This document shows, piece by piece, positions 17,442 through 26,023 of a stretch of DNA of 64,000 nucleotides (positions within the stretch are counted from its first letter, which is position 1; every line of letters begins with the position of its first letter). The position numbers and the translations under genes are program-made. Source of the DNA: an uncultured Treponema sp. (GTDB taxonomy: Bacteria > Spirochaetota > Spirochaetia > Treponematales > Treponemataceae); assembly GCA_934718065.1 (NCBI GenBank), contig CAKUZR010000014.1, positions 1 to 64,000 of the forward strand, in the 5' to 3' direction. Below the pieces are notes generated by a model that worked only from the letters and a program-made list of their open reading frames with translations, was not told where the DNA came from and searched no databases.

Positions 17442-19238
17442 ATGTATTCAAGAAAAACAAAAATCGTATGTTCAATTGGACCGGCCTGCGACAATGATGA
17501 AACTATAAAGAAAATGATTCTCGCAGGAATGAATATTGCCCGCTTCAATTTTAGCCATGGAACCTATGAATGGCACAAACAGGCTATGGAGCGCGTCAGG
17601 AGGGTTTCTTCCGCGTTAAGAATTCCAGTTGCGATTCTGCTTGATACAAAAGGTCCTGAAATCAGAACGGGGCTTGTAAAAGATGACGGAAAAATAACCG
17701 TTTCCACCGGCGATAAAATTGAGCTTACCGCTGATGACAGCCTTTGCACTTCATCGGACGGTGAAAATCCGTGCCACATAAGCATTTCCTGGAAAGAAGC
17801 TCCGCAGAAGATGAAGCCGGGAATCCGCATTTTGATTGCCGACGGACTTGTTGAATTCGACGTTGATGAAATCCAGGGTGAAAAAATAATCTGCACGGCG
17901 AAGAATTCCGGCTCTTTTGGAAGCAAAAAAAATGTAAATCTGATTGGGCTTCACGCCGGGCTTCCGATTATGTCTGAAAAAGACAAGGAAGATTTGCGGT
18001 TCGGCGCGGGTGAGGACATTGATTTTGTTGCCGCAAGTTTTGTTAGTTTTCCGGAAGAAGTTGTGCAGATAAAAGCTTTCCTGAAGGAAATCGGCGCGAA
18101 TGCCCGCGTGATTGCAAAAATTGAAAACGAAGAAGGTCTTGATAATATAGAAGAAATTGTAAAGGAAGCTGACGGAATTATGGTTGCCCGCGGAGATTTG
18201 GGCGTTCAGATTCCGCCGGAAAGAATTCCGCTGGCACAGAAAGCGATTATCCGCGTTTGCCGTGCGGCTGGAAAGCCTGTAATCACTGCGACTCAGATGC
18301 TTGACTCAATGATTGTAAATCCACGGCCGACCCGCGCGGAGCTTACGGATGTTTCAAATGCGGTTTTTGACGGAACGGATGCCGTTATGCTCAGCGGAGA
18401 AACTGCCGGAGGAAAATATCCTATTGAATCTGTCAAGGCAATGGTTCTAATCACAAGAACTACGGAGCAGAGCCAGGAATATCTTTATCAGATGAGAAAA
18501 TTCGATTCTGAATACAAGCCGGGCGTTGAAGTCGGACACATGGTTGCCCACAGCGCGTACAAGCTTGCAAGAAATATAAACGCCAAGGCGGTTCTTGTTC
18601 CGACTCTTCACGGAAATACCGCCAGAATTATTGGAAGCTACCGCCCGGAGCAAGTTGTTCTTGCCGTAACCCCGGACAAAAAAGTTGCGCGTCAGCTTAT
18701 GATTCAGTGGGGCGTTCTTCCTGTTCTTTGCCAGGTTGCCGATGATTCCGAGATGATGGTTCAGAGCGCGATTACCCAGTGCGTGCGTTGCGGGGCGATA
18801 AAGCAGGGCGACAAAGTTCTTATGTGCGCTGGAATTCCTATTTCCAGCCCGATGATGGTTAACACGATAAAAGTTCTTATTGTTGGAAATATTCTTGCGC
18901 GCGGAACTGTTTCGGGGTTTGCAGACAAGGAAAATACAAAGGCTTCCGGAAGAATTGTGCATGAAAACGATTTGAACGAAATCCGTAACCAGGTGCGCAT
19001 GAACAGCAAGGCGATTCTTGTGTGCTGGCGCATTACCGAAGATTTGATTCCCGCGCTGCGCGTTGTGAACGGAGTTGTTTCTGAATCTGGAAGCGACATC
19101 CCGCCGGAACAGCTCGCTCTTCTGAATCCGGAGCTGGTCTGGATTCAAAATGTGCGCGATGCCCTGAAAATTCTTGAGAACGACCTTTCTGTTACAATGG
19201 ACGGCGAGCAGGGGCTTGTCTACGAAGGCATAATCTGA
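17442..19238 (+). CDS. pyk: Pyruvate kinase with C-terminal extension
   Basis: A 598-aa enzyme converting PEP and ADP to pyruvate and ATP. Diagnostic: KTKIVCSIGPACDN at the N-terminus, NFSHG, LLDTKGPEIRTG, the active-site segment IAKIENEEGLDNI and GIMVARGDLGVQIP, and ATQMLDSMI. About 110-120 residues beyond the usual ~475 resemble the extra PEP-utiliser-like swivelling domain found in some Bacillus-type pyruvate kinases, but the TSH phosphohistidine motif is absent. An in-frame ATG at 17427 precedes the -10 hexamer and is rejected. Its TGA overlaps the next ATG (TGATG), so the MBL hydrolase is translationally coupled. Confidence 0.95.
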   Translation: MYSRKTKIVCSIGPACDNDETIKKMILAGMNIARFNFSHGTYEWHKQAMERVRRVSSALRIPVAILLDTKGPEIRTGLVKDDGKITVSTGDKIELTADDSLCTSSDGENPCHISISWKEAPQKMKPGIRILIADGLVEFDVDEIQGEKIICTAKNSGSFGSKKNVNLIGLHAGLPIMSEKDKEDLRFGAGEDIDFVAASFVSFPEEVVQIKAFLKEIGANARVIAKIENEEGLDNIEEIVKEADGIMVARGDLGVQIPPERIPLAQKAIIRVCRAAGKPVITATQMLDSMIVNPRPTRAELTDVSNAVFDGTDAVMLSGETAGGKYPIESVKAMVLITRTTEQSQEYLYQMRKFDSEYKPGVEVGHMVAHSAYKLARNINAKAVLVPTLHGNTARIIGSYRPEQVVLAVTPDKKVARQLMIQWGVLPVLCQVADDSEMMVQSAITQCVRCGAIKQGDKVLMCAGIPISSPMMVNTIKVLIVGNILARGTVSGFADKENTKASGRIVHENDLNEIRNQVRMNSKAILVCWRITEDLIPALRVVNGVVSESGSDIPPEQLALLNPELVWIQNVRDALKILENDLSVTMDGEQGLVYEGII

Positions 19239-20200
19239 TGAAAATGACTCTTCTAGGAACCGGCACGAGCCACGGAATCCCTTGCATTGCCTGCCATTGC
19301 TACGTATGCACCTCGGAGGATTCCCGCGACAAGCGTTTCCGGTGCAGCGCGTATGTTACAAACCGGAACAAAAACGGAACGGTTTCTCATCTTCAGATTG
19401 ACACAGGACCGGAATTCAGGCTTCAGTGCATTAAATATGGAATTGAAAATATTGATGCGGTGCTTCTGACTCATTCCCACGCTGACCATCTGCACGGTCT
19501 GGACGATATCCGGGTGTTCAGCCACACGCTTGGAAGCGACAAAATTGAAGAGCTGAAAAATAATCCTGAAAATGCGGGAATTCCTCCAAAAATGCTGGAA
19601 AATTCAGTGAACGGCAAGGGAATTTGCCTTTACGCGAACCGCCAGACAATTGAAGACGTAAAAAGCCGGTTTTCTTATATTTTTAAACAGAACACACAGA
19701 TTGGCGGTGGAAAACCAAAACTCACTCTTGTTGACTGCGCGGAAATTGAAAAAAATCCGCCGGCGGAATTCGGCGACTTGACTGTTGTTCCTGTTCCTTT
19801 GAAGCACGGCGAGCTTGACGATTCCGGCTGGCTTATTTCGTGCAGAAATGAAAAAGACGGAAAAATTCATTCGATTGCATATCTTACCGACACAAGTTTT
19901 GTTCCGCCTGAAAGCATTCAGCTTTTAAAGGAAAAGGGCGGAATAATCGAGCATTGCGTAATCGACGGACTCCGGGTGAAGCCGCATTCAACTCATTTTG
20001 GGTTCAGGCAGGCGATGGAAGTTGCCGAGCAGATAAAGCCTAGGCACACATGGTTTGTTCACATCTGCCATCTTATGACGCACGTTGAAATTCAGGAATA
20101 TGCGAAATCCCAGCTTTGTGATTTTCCGAATCTAGTTGAAATTGTTAAAAACGGCGGCTCTGTTGAGCCTGGCTACGACGGTCTTGTTCTGGAAGCCTGA
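19238..20200 (+). CDS. PhnP-like metallo-beta-lactamase-fold hydrolase
   Basis: A 320-aa protein. The motif LLTHSHADHLHGLDDIR is the HxHxDH di-metal site of the MBL fold, and the Cys-rich segment CIACHCYVCTSEDSRDKR near the N-terminus matches the structural zinc site of PhnP-type phosphoribosyl cyclic phosphate diesterases. Further ligands are plausible at VPLKHGELDD, AYLTDTSF and FVHICHLMTH. The substrate is likely a cyclic phosphodiester but is not established; no phn genes are nearby. Start shares one base with the pyk stop, so expression is tied to pyk. Confidence 0.8.
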   Translation: MKMTLLGTGTSHGIPCIACHCYVCTSEDSRDKRFRCSAYVTNRNKNGTVSHLQIDTGPEFRLQCIKYGIENIDAVLLTHSHADHLHGLDDIRVFSHTLGSDKIEELKNNPENAGIPPKMLENSVNGKGICLYANRQTIEDVKSRFSYIFKQNTQIGGGKPKLTLVDCAEIEKNPPAEFGDLTVVPVPLKHGELDDSGWLISCRNEKDGKIHSIAYLTDTSFVPPESIQLLKEKGGIIEHCVIDGLRVKPHSTHFGFRQAMEVAEQIKPRHTWFVHICHLMTHVEIQEYAKSQLCDFPNLVEIVKNGGSVEPGYDGLVLEA

Positions 20201-20220
20201 TAAAAAATCAAAAGCGCATA

Positions 20221-20254
20221 AAAGAAACCGCTTTTCGTCAAAAGCGGCTTCTTT
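20221..20254. terminator. Terminator between the MBL gene and rpmB
   Basis: AAAGAAACCGCTTTT pairs with AAAAGCGGCTTCTTT across CGTC (one mismatch). Lies between converging genes and can act in both directions. Confidence 0.75.
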
Positions 20255-20266
20255 GGAAAAGTTTGT

Positions 20267-20491
20267 TTATTTTGCTTCAACAGCAGCTTTCGGTGTCTTT
20301 ACCTTTTTGATAAGGAAATCACTGCGGTAGCAGCGTGTGCAAACTTTAATAGTTCTTACCTGGCCATTGTCAAAAACAGCTCTTACAGTAAGAAGATTTG
20401 GTTTCCAAGTTCTGCGAAGGTGATTGAAAGACTTAGAAACATGGTTTCCGTGCATAACACCTTTTCCACAAATGTCACAAGCTCTAGACAT
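20267..20491 (-). CDS. rpmB: Ribosomal protein L28
   Basis: A 74-aa large-subunit protein, MSRACDICGKGVMHGNHVS at the N-terminus. Cys pairs CDIC and CTRC mark the zinc-binding form. The family segment RRTWKPNLLTVRAVF is present. Monocistronic: own promoter upstream and a hairpin terminator after the stop. An AGG-containing RBS lies about 10 nt upstream of the ATG. Confidence 0.96.
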   Translation of the reverse strand: MSRACDICGKGVMHGNHVSKSFNHLRRTWKPNLLTVRAVFDNGQVRTIKVCTRCYRSDFLIKKVKTPKAAVEAK

Positions 20492-20531
20492 ATCTATACC
20501 TACCTTATGTTTTTCACGTGAGTTTTAACAG

Positions 20532-20558
20532 ATTATAAGATTTTGCCTTGTCTGTCAA
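20532..20558 (-). promoter_or_regulatory. Promoter of rpmB
   Basis: Minus strand TTGACA (20553-20558), 15-bp spacer, TATAAT (20532-20537). It predicts a leader of roughly 30 nt with a Shine-Dalgarno sequence, unlike the leaderless genes. Confidence 0.65.
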
Positions 20559-20581
20559 TAACAAAACTTCCTGCGCGGATT

Positions 20582-22579
20582 CTATTTTCCATACTGATTT
20601 TCAATTTCTTTAATCTGGTCGCGGAGCGCGGCTGCCTGCTCGTATTCAAGGCGTTCTGCACATTCAGACATTTCCTGCTTCAGTGCGTTTATCAGTTTTG
20701 CCCGCTGTTTCTTGTCAAAAAGATTTGCGGTTTTCTTGAGCGTTTCAACGGTGGTTTTTGCGTTTTCCTCCGCTTCTTCCTTCTGGTGCTCCAGAATATC
20801 CGTGATTTCTTTTTTGATTGTCTGCGGAGTGATTCCGTGCTCTTTGTTGTATGCTTCCTGAATCTGGCGGCGGTGCTTTGTTTCTTCAATTGCTTCTTTC
20901 ATCGCGTCGCTCATCCGGTCTGCGTACATAACAACTTTTCCTTCCGCGTTGCGGGCGGCGCGTCCAATAATCTGGATGAGAGAGGTGGTCGAGCGCAAAA
21001 AACCGATTTTGTCAGCGTCAAGAAGGGCAATGAACGAAACTTCGGGCAAATCTATTCCTTCCCTCAAAAGGTTGATTCCGATTAGAACGTCGATTTCTCC
21101 GAGCCGGAGCGACTTTAAAATTTCAACGCGCTCAAAAGTGTCAATTTCCGAGTGGATGTATTTTACTTTCAGGTCAAGGTCGGTAAGGTATGCGGTCAGG
21201 TCTTCCGCCATTTTCTTTGTAAGCGTAAGAACAAGGCTGCGCTCGTGTTTTGCGATTCGCTCTTTTATTTCCTTGTAAATGTCTTCCATCTGGCCTTCGC
21301 TTGGACGGACTTCTACAATCGGGTCGAGCAAGCCGGTCGGGCGGATAAGCTGTTCAACAATCTGCGTTGACTGTTTTATTTCTTCTTTTCGCGGCGTTGC
21401 GGTTACGTAGATAACCTGGTTCATCATTTTTGAAAATTCGTCGTATTTCAAAGGGCGGTTGTCCAGCGCGCTCGGAAGCCTGAATCCAAAGTCAACAAGA
21501 TTCTGCTTGCGGCTGCGGTCGCCTTCGTACATTGCGCCGATTTGCGGAACAGTTATGTGCGCCTCGTCAATCATGCAAAGAAAATCCGAAGGAAAATAAT
21601 GCAGCAAAGTTGCCGGCGGTTCGCCTGGGGCGCGTCCTGCGATTGGCGCGGAATAATTTTCAATTCCTGAGCAGTAGCCCATTTCCTTCATCATTTCAAT
21701 GTCGTAGGTTACGCGGGTTTTCAGCCTTTCAGCTTCCAGAAGCTTGTGCTGCGCGTTCAATGTTTCCAGCCGTTCTTCAAGCTCCTTTTGAATGCGTTCT
21801 GTTGCGGCTTCAAGCTGGTCCTGGGGAACAACAAAGTTTTTCGCCGGATAAATTACGGTTTCATCAAGCTCTTCTGTGGTCTGCCCGGAAATTGCGTTGA
21901 ATCTTCTAATCCGGGAAACTGTGTCCCAGTCAAGCTCAATTCTGTACGCTTCGTCAAATTCCATGTAAGGCGGATAAATTTCAATCACGTCCCCGCGGAT
22001 TCTGAAATTTCCGCGGTCAAGAACCATATCATTCCGCGCGTACTGGATGTGCGCCAGCTCCACGGCCAGCTTATGAATGTCGAGCGGCTTTCCTTTTTCA
22101 ATGTGGATTCTCATGCTTTTGTAAAGCTCAGGCATTCCAAGGCCGTAAATGCACGAAACTGTGGCGATTACAATAACATCGCGGCGTTCCATCAGCGAGT
22201 AGGTGGCGGCCATTTTCATCTGGTCGATTTCCTTGTTGATTGCGGCGTCTTTTTCAATGTAAAGGTCGCGCGCTGGAACATAGGCTTCCGGCTGATAGTA
22301 ATCGTAGTAGGAAACAAAATATTCAACAGCGTTGTGCGGAAAAAAAGACTTGAATTCCCGGAAAAGCTGCGCTGAAAGAGTTTTGTTGTGGCTTATGATT
22401 AATGTCGGGCGCTGAACTTTTTCAATTATTTTTGCCATTGTAAAAGTTTTTCCAGAGCCGGTGACGCCTTTGAGCGTCTGGAATTTGTCGCCGCGCAAAA
22501 ATCCTTCGCTCAGTTTTTCAATTGCCTGCCCTTGGTCGCCGCTGGGCTTGAAGGGCGATTCAACTACAAATTTTCTCAT
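20582..22579 (-). CDS. uvrB: Excinuclease ABC subunit B
   Basis: A 665-aa nucleotide excision repair helicase-like subunit that receives damaged DNA from UvrA and recruits UvrC. Seen: Walker A GVTGSGKT (38-45), the beta-hairpin region YYQPEAYVPARDLYIEKDA, the DEAH-like MIDEAHIT, helicase motif VI region QIIGRAARN and a C-terminal UVR motif (EMSECAERLEYEQAAALRDQ). Full length. It starts 9 nt after the htrA stop, implying one operon; uvrA and uvrC are not in the window. Confidence 0.97.
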   Translation of the reverse strand: MRKFVVESPFKPSGDQGQAIEKLSEGFLRGDKFQTLKGVTGSGKTFTMAKIIEKVQRPTLIISHNKTLSAQLFREFKSFFPHNAVEYFVSYYDYYQPEAYVPARDLYIEKDAAINKEIDQMKMAATYSLMERRDVIVIATVSCIYGLGMPELYKSMRIHIEKGKPLDIHKLAVELAHIQYARNDMVLDRGNFRIRGDVIEIYPPYMEFDEAYRIELDWDTVSRIRRFNAISGQTTEELDETVIYPAKNFVVPQDQLEAATERIQKELEERLETLNAQHKLLEAERLKTRVTYDIEMMKEMGYCSGIENYSAPIAGRAPGEPPATLLHYFPSDFLCMIDEAHITVPQIGAMYEGDRSRKQNLVDFGFRLPSALDNRPLKYDEFSKMMNQVIYVTATPRKEEIKQSTQIVEQLIRPTGLLDPIVEVRPSEGQMEDIYKEIKERIAKHERSLVLTLTKKMAEDLTAYLTDLDLKVKYIHSEIDTFERVEILKSLRLGEIDVLIGINLLREGIDLPEVSFIALLDADKIGFLRSTTSLIQIIGRAARNAEGKVVMYADRMSDAMKEAIEETKHRRQIQEAYNKEHGITPQTIKKEITDILEHQKEEAEENAKTTVETLKKTANLFDKKQRAKLINALKQEMSECAERLEYEQAAALRDQIKEIENQYGK

Positions 22580-22588
22580 TGTTTTAAC

Positions 22589-23839
22589 TTATTCTTCTGA
22601 AAGCGTTACGGTTACTTTTCTGTCTTTTCCGTTTCTGTGGACTGTGACATTCACCGTGTCGCCAGGTTTCTTGCTTTCCAGCGCGGAATAATAATCTGTG
22701 TATGAAGAAATATTTATTCCGTCAATATTTGTGATAATATCGCCGCCAAGATAAATTATGTTCTGGTTGTATCCGTAGCGGACTGCCTGTGTTCCCTGCA
22801 CAATTCCAGCTTTTTCAGCATTTCCGCCTTTTTGAATCCGGGAAACAAGAAGTCCGGAAGAAATGTCAAGATTTGCGTAGGTCGCGATTGTATTGTTCAG
22901 CTGAACCAGCGTTACGTCCATCTGGCCGCGGCGAACTTTTCCGTATTTCAGAAGGTCGCTAACAACGCGGATCGCGGTTTCGGCTGGAACTGAAAATCCT
23001 ATTCCGGCAGACGAGCCTGATGAGGAATAAATCATTGTGTTCACGCCAATCATTTTTCCTGAAGTGTCAAGAAGCGGACCGCCTGAATTTCCTGGATTTA
23101 TCGCGGTGTCTGTTTGAATCATATTGCGGATGATTCGCTGGGTGTTCGGGTTTTTCACCGGCCGGCCGAGTGCGGAAACAATTCCTGTTGTCATAGTTCT
23201 GTTGAAGCCGTATGGATTTCCGATTGCAATTACTTTCTGGCCTACGTTCAGTTTTGTTGAGTCCCCGAATGAAATCGTCTGAAGAACAAGTCCTTCCGGC
23301 GGATCAAATTTTATTACGGTAAGATCGGAATCTCTGTCCTGGCCGACAATTTTCGCCTCATACTGAGTTCCATCTGAAAGAGAGACATAAATTTTCGACG
23401 CGCCTTTTACAACATGCCCGTTTGTTAAAACGTAGCCGCGCTTGTCGATTATCGAGCCGCTTCCGCTTCCGCCGTCCTGCACGACCGGCTCAAGAAACCA
23501 GTTCACTCCGGCAACTTGCGTGTTTATGTTCACAACGCCGGGCGCGCATTTCTGGTAAACGTTTATATTCTGAATTTCATCCTGAGTGTAATTTGTTTCG
23601 GATGAAGAAACTGTGATTGCCGAATCTTTTTCGCCGGAGCTTTCAGTCTGAAGAAGAGAAAATTCATTTTCGCTGCCGGACGCTGCTTTTTCAGTTTTTG
23701 CGGTTTTCGCCGTGGAATCCGCACTTGAATTTCCTGATTTTCTGAAGGCTGCGGATGTTATAGCCGCCGCGGCAACCGCTGCAGAAATCATTCCGATTGC
23801 GGTAATCTTGACTAGCTGATTTCGTGAATAAAGTTTCAT
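22589..23839 (-). CDS. htrA: HtrA/DegP-type trypsin-like serine protease
   Basis: A 416-aa envelope quality-control protease. A single N-terminal membrane anchor (ITAIGMISAAVAAAAITSAAF) holds it to the inner membrane facing the periplasm. Triad: His in LTNGHVVKGA, Asp in DRDSDLTVIKFD, Ser in INPGNSGGPLLD. One C-terminal PDZ domain follows (around GNAEKAGIVQ and NIDGINISSYTDYY). The upstream in-frame ATG at 23938 would add 33 unlikely residues; the ATG at 23839 follows TATTAT by 6 nt and begins the anchor sequence. Leads an operon with uvrB. Confidence 0.92.
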   Translation of the reverse strand: MKLYSRNQLVKITAIGMISAAVAAAAITSAAFRKSGNSSADSTAKTAKTEKAASGSENEFSLLQTESSGEKDSAITVSSSETNYTQDEIQNINVYQKCAPGVVNINTQVAGVNWFLEPVVQDGGSGSGSIIDKRGYVLTNGHVVKGASKIYVSLSDGTQYEAKIVGQDRDSDLTVIKFDPPEGLVLQTISFGDSTKLNVGQKVIAIGNPYGFNRTMTTGIVSALGRPVKNPNTQRIIRNMIQTDTAINPGNSGGPLLDTSGKMIGVNTMIYSSSGSSAGIGFSVPAETAIRVVSDLLKYGKVRRGQMDVTLVQLNNTIATYANLDISSGLLVSRIQKGGNAEKAGIVQGTQAVRYGYNQNIIYLGGDIITNIDGINISSYTDYYSALESKKPGDTVNVTVHRNGKDRKVTVTLSEE

Positions 23840-23845
23840 ACTATA

Positions 23846-23851
23846 ATAATA
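23846..23851 (-). promoter_or_regulatory. -10 of htrA, leaderless type
   Basis: TATTAT on the minus strand followed by TATAGT and ATG, a spacing of 6 nt. No RBS. Confidence 0.5.
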
Positions 23852-23883
23852 GTGATTTGCTATAACTTTGAAAACGAATTTTT

Positions 23884-24095
23884 CTAAAATAACCTGAATG
23901 TCGACTTTTTTTGAATTCTGAAAAATCGCTTCCGGCATATTTCCAGTTTGCTCAGATGGATTTGTCTCGCGCTTCGCTTGTATTAATTCGGGTGCTTCGC
24001 ACTTTAATTAATTCAATCGCCAAAAATCTTCACAAACTGTAAATCTGCCTGCGCTTTTGTTTTTTTCAAAAAATTCGGCATTCGGGCTAAAATAA
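23884..24095 (-). repeat. MITE-like element R1, copy B, with 9-bp target duplication
   Basis: The element body (23893-24086, 194 bp) has terminal inverted repeats CCTGAATGTCGA and TCGGCATTCGGG (10 of 12 match as inverted repeats). It is bracketed by the direct 9-mer CTAAAATAA at 23884-23892 and 24087-24095. The right-hand 9-mer contains the stop codon (TAG on the minus strand) of the PEGA gene. No coding capacity, so it must have been mobilised in trans. Confidence 0.85.
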
Positions 24096-25718
24096 ATATC
24101 CGAATCCTGCCGAGCCGCCAAGATAATACGGCGAGTCAAAATAAATTATTCCGTAAAAATCCGCGCTGAGCACAAACGAAGTTCCTGGAATAAGATAGCT
24201 GAATCCGGCTTTTGGCTGCAGCGCGTCGAAATAATTTGCGTTGCTTATGAGCGCGCAGGAAATATTCGCTGAAAATTCCGGAACCGGTGAAAAACTGAAT
24301 GCGAGCCCGTTTTTCCAGGAATTGTCTCCGTTGAAAGGATTTGAAGTTTTTGCGCCGAAAATAAATTCTGATGAAAAATCCGCGGAAAATTTAGCGTTGC
24401 AAATTCCAATGAAACCTGAAAGGCCGAGCCCCGCGCCGAAATCCGAGCCGTAGTCCGGAAAAAGTTTTGTTTCGCAGAATCCGTAGCGAACAGCAGTTCC
24501 GTACTGAAACTGAACCGGAGAATTTTCATTTCTCGTTTTTTCCGTAAATTTCATCGCTAAAGAAAACTGGACGGGCGAATCCGTTATTCCTGCCAGAATT
24601 CCAGCTTTTATTGAAAGTTCCAGCTGTTTCAGCGCAGAAGTTGCGAATCCGAGCAAAACCGGGCTTGCGTAAAATCCGTTGTCAGAGCCTGCGACCGGAG
24701 CGACTGAAAATGTGAAAAGATTTGTGCCTTTTGGCAAAATGCTCGCTGTTGCAACAGAGCCGATTCCAGTTCCGCTGAAAGTCAAGTCGTTCAATGGAAA
24801 AATCATTGTTCGGTCGATTTCTATTTCAAGGCTGGCGTTTTGTCCGTCCGCGGAAAAAGTCGCGGTGTACGTTCCTGAAGGAAGCTCGTTCCCGGCTGAA
24901 TTCTTTCCGTTCCAGTTTACGGTCTGCTCCCAGGTTGAAAATTCTTTGAAGCTGTATGAAAAAACTTCGTTTCCAAGAGCATTTTTTATAGAAAGAAATC
25001 CAGTTCCTTTCGCCGAAACTTTTGCGGTCAGAGAGCAGTTTCCAAGCGCGCCGCCGTATTCTGGATTTATGGTTTTTCTGGAGGAATAAAAATCCGTGAC
25101 CGTGAATTCCGCTTCCTTCATTTTGATTGAAATCCGCTTGATTCTGTGGCGTTTTATGTAAACCGTGGCGGAAAAATCTTCGTAGCCGAAATTCCGCACA
25201 AGAATTCTGTGGTAGCCTTCCGGAAGCTCAAAAAAAGGCTCGTAAAATCTGTTTCCGTCCGCAAAAATCTGGCAGTTTTCAGCGTCTGGAATTCCGCGGA
25301 TTTCAACAAATCCTTTGATTTCCGTCATTTCGTAGTAGTAATTGTACGACGTTCCTTTTGAAACCGAAATATATTTTGTAACCGGAAGATAGCCAGTTTT
25401 TTCAAGCCTGAGAATATAAGTTCCCGGCTCCAGGTTTGAAATTGAAACCGGCGAAAGCCCTTTGTAAACTCCGTTCAGAAAAACTTTAACATCGCGGACA
25501 TTTGTTCTTATCAGAACAGAATTTTTTGAGCCTTTCTCGCTTATTTTTGCCGGCAAAAGAGTTTCTATAAAATCCAGAACCGAAAAATTTTTCCCGCTGA
25601 AATCGTTCAAAGATTCAGCTGCAGGAATATCTTCCTCGGTGAAAAATTCATTCTCATCTGCAAAAGCAAAAAACGCAGAAGCAATCGCAACGCAGAAAAT
25701 TATTTTTTTTAGCTGCAT
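24087..25718 (-). CDS. Exported PEGA-domain protein with C-terminal outer-membrane beta-barrel
   Basis: A 543-aa protein with signal peptide MQLKKIIFCVAIASAFFAFA. Residues ~60-150 form a PEGA module (VFLNGVYKGLSPVSI, NLEPGTYILRLEKTGY), with a second PEGA-like segment after it. Residues ~210-310 are FlgD/Ig-like (NWNGKNSAGNELPSGTYTAT). The final ~220 residues alternate hydrophobic strands and end in GFGYLF, a terminal aromatic residue as in outer-membrane proteins. It is inferred to be an outer-membrane protein with periplasmic domains. The ATG at 25718 follows TATAAT by 6 nt; the in-frame ATG at 25745 is upstream of the -10. Its stop codon falls in the target duplication of repeat R1. Confidence 0.72.
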   Translation of the reverse strand: MQLKKIIFCVAIASAFFAFADENEFFTEEDIPAAESLNDFSGKNFSVLDFIETLLPAKISEKGSKNSVLIRTNVRDVKVFLNGVYKGLSPVSISNLEPGTYILRLEKTGYLPVTKYISVSKGTSYNYYYEMTEIKGFVEIRGIPDAENCQIFADGNRFYEPFFELPEGYHRILVRNFGYEDFSATVYIKRHRIKRISIKMKEAEFTVTDFYSSRKTINPEYGGALGNCSLTAKVSAKGTGFLSIKNALGNEVFSYSFKEFSTWEQTVNWNGKNSAGNELPSGTYTATFSADGQNASLEIEIDRTMIFPLNDLTFSGTGIGSVATASILPKGTNLFTFSVAPVAGSDNGFYASPVLLGFATSALKQLELSIKAGILAGITDSPVQFSLAMKFTEKTRNENSPVQFQYGTAVRYGFCETKLFPDYGSDFGAGLGLSGFIGICNAKFSADFSSEFIFGAKTSNPFNGDNSWKNGLAFSFSPVPEFSANISCALISNANYFDALQPKAGFSYLIPGTSFVLSADFYGIIYFDSPYYLGGSAGFGYLF

Positions 25719-25724
25719 AATGAA

Positions 25725-25730
25725 ATTATA
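25725..25730 (-). promoter_or_regulatory. -10 of the PEGA/outer-membrane protein gene, leaderless type
   Basis: TATAAT on the minus strand, then TTCATT, then ATG (25718). No RBS. Confidence 0.55.
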
Positions 25731-25765
25731 TACTACTAATTTCAAATTAACTATAGTTCTATATA

Positions 25766-25923
25766 GCTTGGATGTCGAATTTTTTGTGAAAAAAATAAAA
25801 GCGCAGGCAGATTTGCAATTTATGAAGATTTTTGACGATTGAATTAATCAAAGTGCGGATCACCCGAATTAATACAAGCGCAGCGCGAGCCAAATCCGTC
25901 TGCAAATCTGAAATGCACGAAGT
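25766..25923 (+). repeat. Dispersed repeat R1, copy C (right end decayed)
   Basis: The left end CTTGGATGTCGA matches the R1 terminal repeat and follows a flank ending in TAG as in copies B and D. The core (GCGCAGGCAGATTT, GAAGATTTTTG, CACCCGAATTAATACAAGCG, GCGCGAGCCAAATCCGTCTG) is well conserved. The right terminal repeat is no longer visible. It fills most of the 305-bp gap between two divergent genes. Confidence 0.8.
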
Positions 25924-25961
25924 TCTCTTCATTCTATTTTGTTTTGAAATTATTACTGTCT

Positions 25962-26007
25962 TGTATAATCGACATTATAGTGTATAATATATCGTGTATA
26001 ATCGACA
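25962..26007 (+). promoter_or_regulatory. Three iterated TGTATAAT promoter/operator sites
   Basis: TGTATAATCGACA occurs at 25962-25974 and again at 25995-26007, 33 bp apart; a third TGTATAATATATCG starts at 25981. Each includes a -10-like TATAAT. The last lies 17 nt before the ATG, with GGAG between. They may be alternative -10 elements or binding sites for a regulator. Confidence 0.55.
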
Positions 26008-26023
26008 GAAGGAGCTATGGTTT

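Noticed and set aside
23840..23938. Longer HtrA N-terminus
   Set aside because: It would precede the membrane anchor with an unrelated 33 residues and begins upstream of the predicted -10.
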